From Hyphomicrobiales bacterium (GTDB taxonomy: Bacteria; Pseudomonadota; Alphaproteobacteria; Rhizobiales; Devosiaceae), in contig UCAU01000038.1 of NCBI GenBank assembly GCA_900470445.1, positions 1 to 38,189 on the forward strand: a stretch of DNA of 38,189 nucleotides, given 5' to 3'. The notes beneath the pieces are model-generated. The model did no database searches. It saw only the letters and a program-made list of their open reading frames with translations, and was not told the origin of the DNA. The position numbers were made by a program, and so were the translations under genes. Of the stretch, positions 34,352-38,189 are shown piece after piece. Position 1 is the stretch's first letter, and each line of letters begins with the position of its first letter.

Positions 34352-35704
34352 ATGGCCGGGATTTCATTGCTCAACCGTCGTCAGGCGCTCGCCGGCATTG
34401 GCATGGCCAGCCTTGCCGCCACCGCCGCCCAAGCCGCGGCCCCGCTCAATGCCGAGGATTTCGGCGTCATCGCCGCCTTGCCCGATGACCAGAGCAAGGC
34501 CATGCAGGCCGCGCTCGATGCCGCCGCGGCCCAGGGCGCGACGTTGATCCTGCCCGCCGGTGCGATTTTTGTCCGCGACCTGCAATTGCCCAGCCAGGTG
34601 AGCATTGAGGGCGTGCCCGGCGCCACCCAGCTCACAACCTGGAATGGCGGCCGCATTGCCCAGGCGCGTGATGTATCGAACCTCGTGCTGCGCGATATCG
34701 GCTTTGACGCCCGCAATACCGGCACGATCGACGGCGACGCCCTGCTCGACGTCACCGGCAGCCTCGCCATCACGCTCGAGCGCTGCAGCTTTGCGAACAG
34801 TCCCGCCAGCGCGCTGCGCATTACCGATTCGGGCGTCACCGTCACCAATTGCAATTTCGCCCGCCATGCCGACGCCGCCATTCACGCCATGGACAGCCGC
34901 GGGCTGCTGATTACCGGCAATTCCATCAGCGACTGCGGCAATGCCGGCATCCGCATCTGGCGCAGCGCTTCCGGCCCCGATGGCTCCATCATCACCGGCA
35001 ACCGCATCGCCAAGGTCGACTGGCGCGGCGGCGGCAATGGCCAGAACGGCAACGGCGTCAATGTCTTCCGGGCCGACGAGGTGATCGTGGCCGATAATCA
35101 CATCGCCGATTGCGCCTTCTCCGCCATTCGCCTCAACGCCACCAATAATAGCCAGGTCTCGGGCAATATGTGCCTGCGCTCGGGCGAGGTCGCCATCTTC
35201 TCCGAGTTCGGATTCTCAGGCTCGGTCATCGCCAACAATATCGTGGATGGCGCCGCCGGCGGCATTTCCATGACCAATCTGGACAGCGGCGGCCAGCTCG
35301 CCGTGTGCAGCGGCAATATTGTGCGCAACATCACCCCGCTTTCTCTGGTCAATCCCGACACCCGCCCCTATGGCATCGCGGCACAGGCCGACGCTGCCGT
35401 CACCGGCAACACCGTCCAGAACGTGCCCGGCGTCGCCATCTCCGCCGGCTACGGCCCCTTCCTGCGCAATGTGATGATTTCGGGCAATGTGGTTTCTACC
35501 GCCAATATCGGCATCGCCGTCAGCGTGGTCGACGGCGCCGGCCCGGTCCACATCGCCAACAATCTCATTTCCAACGCCCGCGACCACGCCGTCGTCGGCA
35601 TGGCCTGGCGCGACATCGTCGAGCCCGACCTCATCAGCAATGCCAATCGCTTTGCCAACGTTACCGTCGGCAGCGTGACAGTGGGGAACACGCCGCAGAG
35701 TTAA
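34352..35704 (+). CDS. TIGR03808-family Tat-exported right-handed beta-helix protein
   Basis: A 450-residue secreted protein. It has a twin-arginine signal (NRRQALAGIGMASLAATAAQ, residues 8-27). The mature part is a right-handed parallel beta-helix: repeated N-x-I/V-x-[GN] turns (ISGNVVSTANIG, ITGNSISDCGNAG, IADCAFSAIRLNA). It matches the TIGR03808 family of Tat-translocated repetitive proteins of Rhizobiales, whose ligand is unknown; the fold is often used to bind or cut polysaccharides. GGGGGA precedes the ATG. Its stop shares TTAA with the convergent asparaginase gene. Confidence 0.9.
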   Translation: MAGISLLNRRQALAGIGMASLAATAAQAAAPLNAEDFGVIAALPDDQSKAMQAALDAAAAQGATLILPAGAIFVRDLQLPSQVSIEGVPGATQLTTWNGGRIAQARDVSNLVLRDIGFDARNTGTIDGDALLDVTGSLAITLERCSFANSPASALRITDSGVTVTNCNFARHADAAIHAMDSRGLLITGNSISDCGNAGIRIWRSASGPDGSIITGNRIAKVDWRGGGNGQNGNGVNVFRADEVIVADNHIADCAFSAIRLNATNNSQVSGNMCLRSGEVAIFSEFGFSGSVIANNIVDGAAGGISMTNLDSGGQLAVCSGNIVRNITPLSLVNPDTRPYGIAAQADAAVTGNTVQNVPGVAISAGYGPFLRNVMISGNVVSTANIGIAVSVVDGAGPVHIANNLISNARDHAVVGMAWRDIVEPDLISNANRFANVTVGSVTVGNTPQS

Positions 35705-36702
35705 GCGACCAGCGTCCGCAGCACCCCAACATCCGCCCCGCGCACGCTTTTGATCACTTGCCTGGCAAACTTCTCCAGCACCGCCTTCTGCTCCGCATCC
35801 GGCTCGGCAAATTTCAGCAGCAGTCCCGCCAGCATGGCCTGCGACGCTGCCGGATTGCCATCGTCGCATTTGATGGCATAGCCCCAGCCCTTGTTGCGAA
35901 TGGCGCCGCATTGCACGCCTTCGGCGCCGATCTTCTGCATCACGCGGCCCTTGAACGCCGCCATGATCAGCGTATCGGCATGCCCCGTTCCCGCTACGAG
36001 ATGCGGATGCGCCGTCGCCGCATCAAACAGCCGCCGCGCCGCCAGGCCAAGTTCGGGCGATAGTCCCTTGCCTGTCGCCATGCGCGCAAAGCCATAGGCA
36101 AAAGCCCGTAGCGGTGCCGCGAAAGTCGGGATGGAACAGCCATCCGTGCCACATTTATCCTCAGTCAGCTCCTCTCCGATCACCACCTCAACCGCCGCCC
36201 GCACTGCCTTTTGCACCGCATGCTCGCGCCCGACGTAGCCCGCGGTCGGCACGCCCATGGCCAAAGCCACGCTCAGCATGCCCGAATGCTTGCCCGAGCA
36301 ATTATTGTGCAGCGCACTCGGCTCCGCCCCCGCCGCCCGCAAGGCATCGCGGGCCGCCGGATTGGTCGGCGCATGTGCCCCGCATTCCAGATCCGCCACC
36401 GACAGTCCCAGCCGGCTCAATAGCCCGCTAGCCGTCGCCACATGGTCATCCTCGCCGTGATGCGACGCGCAGGCCAACGCCAATTCTTCGCTGGTGTGGT
36501 GGAACTTTTCCTCGGCATGGCGCGCAAAAATCGGCAGCGCCTGCATGGATTTGATGGCCGAGCGCGGAAAGATCGCCCGCTCGATATCGCCCGCTGAAGC
36601 GATGACTCTGCCGCTGGCATCGACCACCGCATAGGCGCCGCGGAACCGGTTTTCGACCCAGTTGCCACGTACGGTCTCGGCAAGAATGGGATTGGCGTCC
36701 AT
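35701..36702 (-). CDS. L-asparaginase, Rhizobium etli type (PF06089)
   Basis: A 333-residue cytosolic asparaginase of the R. etli AspII (ReAV) class, unrelated to the type I/II families. With ATG 36702 the recalled ReAV residues align without offset: Ser48 and Lys51 (PRSAIKSMQ), Ser80 (ACASHHGE), Cys135 and Lys138 (NNCSGKHSGM), and Cys189 (TDGCSIPTF). GTG at 36705 is possible and adds one residue. The enzyme hydrolyses Asn to Asp and ammonia. The only ribosome-binding site, GGAG, lies partly in the 3' arm of an upstream hairpin. Confidence 0.9.
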   Translation of the reverse strand: MDANPILAETVRGNWVENRFRGAYAVVDASGRVIASAGDIERAIFPRSAIKSMQALPIFARHAEEKFHHTSEELALACASHHGEDDHVATASGLLSRLGLSVADLECGAHAPTNPAARDALRAAGAEPSALHNNCSGKHSGMLSVALAMGVPTAGYVGREHAVQKAVRAAVEVVIGEELTEDKCGTDGCSIPTFAAPLRAFAYGFARMATGKGLSPELGLAARRLFDAATAHPHLVAGTGHADTLIMAAFKGRVMQKIGAEGVQCGAIRNKGWGYAIKCDDGNPAASQAMLAGLLLKFAEPDAEQKAVLEKFARQVIKSVRGADVGVLRTLVA

Positions 36703-36705
36703 CAC

Positions 36706-36752
36706 AAAAAAACTCCGGTCCAGGCTGTCTTCACGAACAGCGCAGGACCGGA
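36706..36752 (-). terminator. Hairpin and U-tract between the SH3 gene and the asparaginase gene
   Basis: On the minus strand TCCGGTCC and GGACCGGA (36752-36745 and 36721-36714) pair around an inner hairpin GCTGT...ACAGC, then GTTTTTTT follows. It should terminate the SH3 transcript, but the U-tract ends only three bases before the asparaginase start codon, and its 3' arm contributes to the GGAG ribosome-binding site. Confidence 0.75.
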
Positions 36753-36800
36753 AAAGTCAACATGGCATGGGTAGGAGGCAGGCACGAAAACTTTGGAAAA

Positions 36801-37139
36801 TCAGATGTCCCAATCGTGGACCACGGTGAGGAATTTCGAGTTCACCCAACCGCGCGTGTCCTGGGAATCGACCAGGCACCAATCGGCGCCGGCCTTGGCC
36901 TTGATACAGCGCTCGACCCAGACATGGCTGCCGGGCTCGAAGGCGCCGACCTGCTGGGAATAGGAGGCTGGCCATTTGCGCACATTGAGCTGGTCCCAAT
37001 GGGCGACGCCGCTCACCTTGGCCAATTGGTCAACCTGATAGCCGGCGGCCATGGCGGGCTGCACGGCGAAAGCGCCCGCTGCGGTGATCACCAGGCCGCA
37101 GAGTGCGGCGACCAAAACCTTTTCCTGATTCTTGTTCAT
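36801..37139 (-). CDS. Secreted SH3b-domain protein
   Basis: A 112-residue protein with a signal peptide ending AMA (about residue 31: VLVAALCGLVITAAGAFAVQ is its hydrophobic core), and one bacterial SH3 domain (LNVRKWPASYSQQVGAFEPG through DTRGWVNSKFLTVV). Two cysteines (ERCIKAK and DWCLVD) could make a disulphide. Such domains bind peptidoglycan or proteins in the periplasm. GGGA lies upstream of the ATG. It is divergent from the SDR gene; a hairpin-U-tract follows. Confidence 0.85.
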   Translation of the reverse strand: MNKNQEKVLVAALCGLVITAAGAFAVQPAMAAGYQVDQLAKVSGVAHWDQLNVRKWPASYSQQVGAFEPGSHVWVERCIKAKAGADWCLVDSQDTRGWVNSKFLTVVHDWDI

Positions 37140-37290
37140 CTGCGTCGTCCCTCGACAGAATTGCCTTGTTGTCGAGGACTATGCCGCCTCCGCCTTGAAC
37201 CGCGCCTGAGTCAGCCATTCAGAAAGTGTTCATCTTGGCGGCGCTGGCGCGGCGTGCCAGACTTGGCGCAACAAAAGAGGAGAGCAATCA

Positions 37291-38148
37291 ATGACCAAGG
37301 TTCTGGTAACCGGCGGCAGCGGCAAATTGGGCCGCGCCGTGCTGCGCGATCTGGTGGCGCATGGCTATGAGGTGCTCAATATCGACCAGCAGGCGCTCCC
37401 CGAGCCGATCTGCCCGACGGTTCGGATTGATCTTACCAATTTCGGCGAAGTCGCCGCCGCCATTCTGGGCGGGGTGGACGAGCGCAAGGGGCCGTTCGAC
37501 GCTGTGGTGCATCTGGCCGCCATTCCCGCGCCAGGCCTGGCCGCCAATGCCCGCACCTTCGCCAACAACGTCACCACCAGCTACAATGTGTTCGAGGCCT
37601 GCCGCCTGGCCGACATCAAGAATGTGGTGTTTGCCTCGAGCGAAACCGTGCTGGGCCTGCCCTTCGACACACCCCCGCCCTATGCCCCGGTCGATGAGGA
37701 ATATTTCCCGCGCCCGGAAAGCGCCTATTCACTGGGCAAGCTGCTCGACGAAACCATGGCCGCCCAATATTGCCGCTGGGACCCGTCGCTGCGCATGGTC
37801 GGCCTGCGCTTCTCCAACGTCATGTACCCCGAGGACTATAAGGCCTTCCCCAAATTCGACGCCGATCCGCGCAGCCGCAAATGGAATCTGTGGGGCTATA
37901 TCGACGCCCGCGACGGCGCCCAGGCCGTCCGCCGCTCCATCCAGGCCGATTTCACCGGCTTTGAAGCCTTCATCATCGCCAATGCCGACACTGTCATGAG
38001 CCGCTCCAACATGTCGCTCCTGGCCGAAGTGTTCCCTAATGTGGAGCAAAAGGGCAATATCGCCACCAACAGCAGCTTGCTGAGCATCGAGAAGGCCAAG
38101 CGGTTGTTGGGGTATTCCCCGCAGTTCAGCTGGCGGAATGAGGTCTAA
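37291..38148 (+). CDS. NAD(P)-dependent epimerase/dehydratase-type SDR
   Basis: A 285-residue extended short-chain dehydrogenase/reductase. The N-terminal Rossmann motif is TGGSGKLG (7-14), HLAAIP follows, Ser116/117 lie before the catalytic YSLGK (Tyr146, Lys150). There is no membrane or signal segment. The family includes nucleotide-sugar epimerases and uronate dehydrogenases; the substrate cannot be determined. AGGAGAG precedes the ATG. It is the last gene of the window. Confidence 0.9.
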   Translation: MTKVLVTGGSGKLGRAVLRDLVAHGYEVLNIDQQALPEPICPTVRIDLTNFGEVAAAILGGVDERKGPFDAVVHLAAIPAPGLAANARTFANNVTTSYNVFEACRLADIKNVVFASSETVLGLPFDTPPPYAPVDEEYFPRPESAYSLGKLLDETMAAQYCRWDPSLRMVGLRFSNVMYPEDYKAFPKFDADPRSRKWNLWGYIDARDGAQAVRRSIQADFTGFEAFIIANADTVMSRSNMSLLAEVFPNVEQKGNIATNSSLLSIEKAKRLLGYSPQFSWRNEV

Positions 38149-38177
38149 AGGGGCACACACCTCTCCCCACCCACGAT

Positions 38178-38189
38178 GTCATTCCGGCG
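38178..38189. repeat. Start of a GTCATTCC repeat, cut by the window end
   Basis: GTCATTCCGGCG is identical to the first twelve bases of the repeat at 2036. The remainder is outside the window. Confidence 0.6.

Noticed and set aside
1..38189. tRNA, rRNA, CRISPR array, prophage or insertion sequence
   Set aside because: No cloverleaf, rRNA segment, repeat-spacer array, integrase or transposase is visible on either strand.

Overview
The window is GC-rich alphaproteobacterial chromosome, most likely from the order Hyphomicrobiales (Rhizobiales) and plausibly a Devosia-like genus. The indicators are a Ros/MucR regulator, a TIGR03808 Tat-exported beta-helix protein, YcgN, a DUF6456/DnaA-domain-IV pair, a DivJ-like kinase followed by a peptidoglycan-binding protein and DUF1491, a Rhizobium etli-type asparaginase, CtrA-type TTAA-N7-TTAA boxes and several short palindromic repeats. 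The genus is an inference. There is no sign of phage, insertion sequence, CRISPR array, rRNA or tRNA. About 40 protein genes pack the window tightly, many with ATGA stop/start overlaps.

Layout. 1-3.3 kb (minus strand): a DUF2147 secreted protein, an Hsp70-like ATPase, a degenerate GGDEF protein behind a perfect CtrA box, and YcgN. 3.4-6.9 kb (plus): a class A penicillin-binding protein, then a DUF1214/DUF1254 membrane-anchored pair. 7-9.2 kb (minus): a ChrA-type chromate transporter and a lipoprotein of unknown function. 9.3-14.3 kb: a DUF2336 gene (plus) converging on a minus-strand operon of DivJ-like kinase, peptidoglycan-binding protein and DUF1491; both transcription units have CtrA-like boxes. 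14.3-16.1 kb: a small DUF5330-like membrane protein and SufE (plus), converging on DUF6456 and a DnaA-domain-IV-only protein (minus). 16.2-21.5 kb (minus): a GNAT acetyltransferase and NagZ, followed by a four-gene Opp/Dpp-type ABC importer with no substrate-binding protein here. 21.9-28.3 kb (minus): a complete seven-gene Mrp cation/proton antiporter operon (mrpABCDEFG), then mucR. 28.5-32 kb (plus): oligopeptidase B, Fe/Mn superoxide dismutase, and a receiver-only protein behind a second perfect CtrA box. 32.2-34.2 kb (minus): a HerA/YjgR-like ATPase overlapping a LOG/SLOG-fold protein with eroded motifs. 34.3-38.1 kb: the TIGR03808 protein (plus), R. etli-type asparaginase and an SH3 protein (minus), and an SDR oxidoreductase (plus).

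How the genes connect. Two themes recur. The first is the cell envelope: peptidoglycan synthesis (PBP1A), recycling (NagZ), peptidoglycan and SH3-type wall-binding proteins, and ion homeostasis (Mrp). The second is cell-cycle signalling: a DivJ-like kinase, MucR, a DnaA-domain-IV protein, a degenerate GGDEF protein, a degenerate receiver and DUF2336. Four CtrA-type boxes precede four of these signalling genes. Three convergent gene pairs end in a shared four-base palindrome (CTAG, CTAG, TTAA) that supplies both stop codons, leaving no room for terminators. The remaining two convergent junctions hold palindromic repeats instead.

The best candidates for something undescribed are the SLOG-HerA-like ATPase pair, the DnaA-domain-IV/DUF6456 pair, and the set of CtrA-box-controlled degenerate signalling proteins. 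None can be proven from sequence alone.
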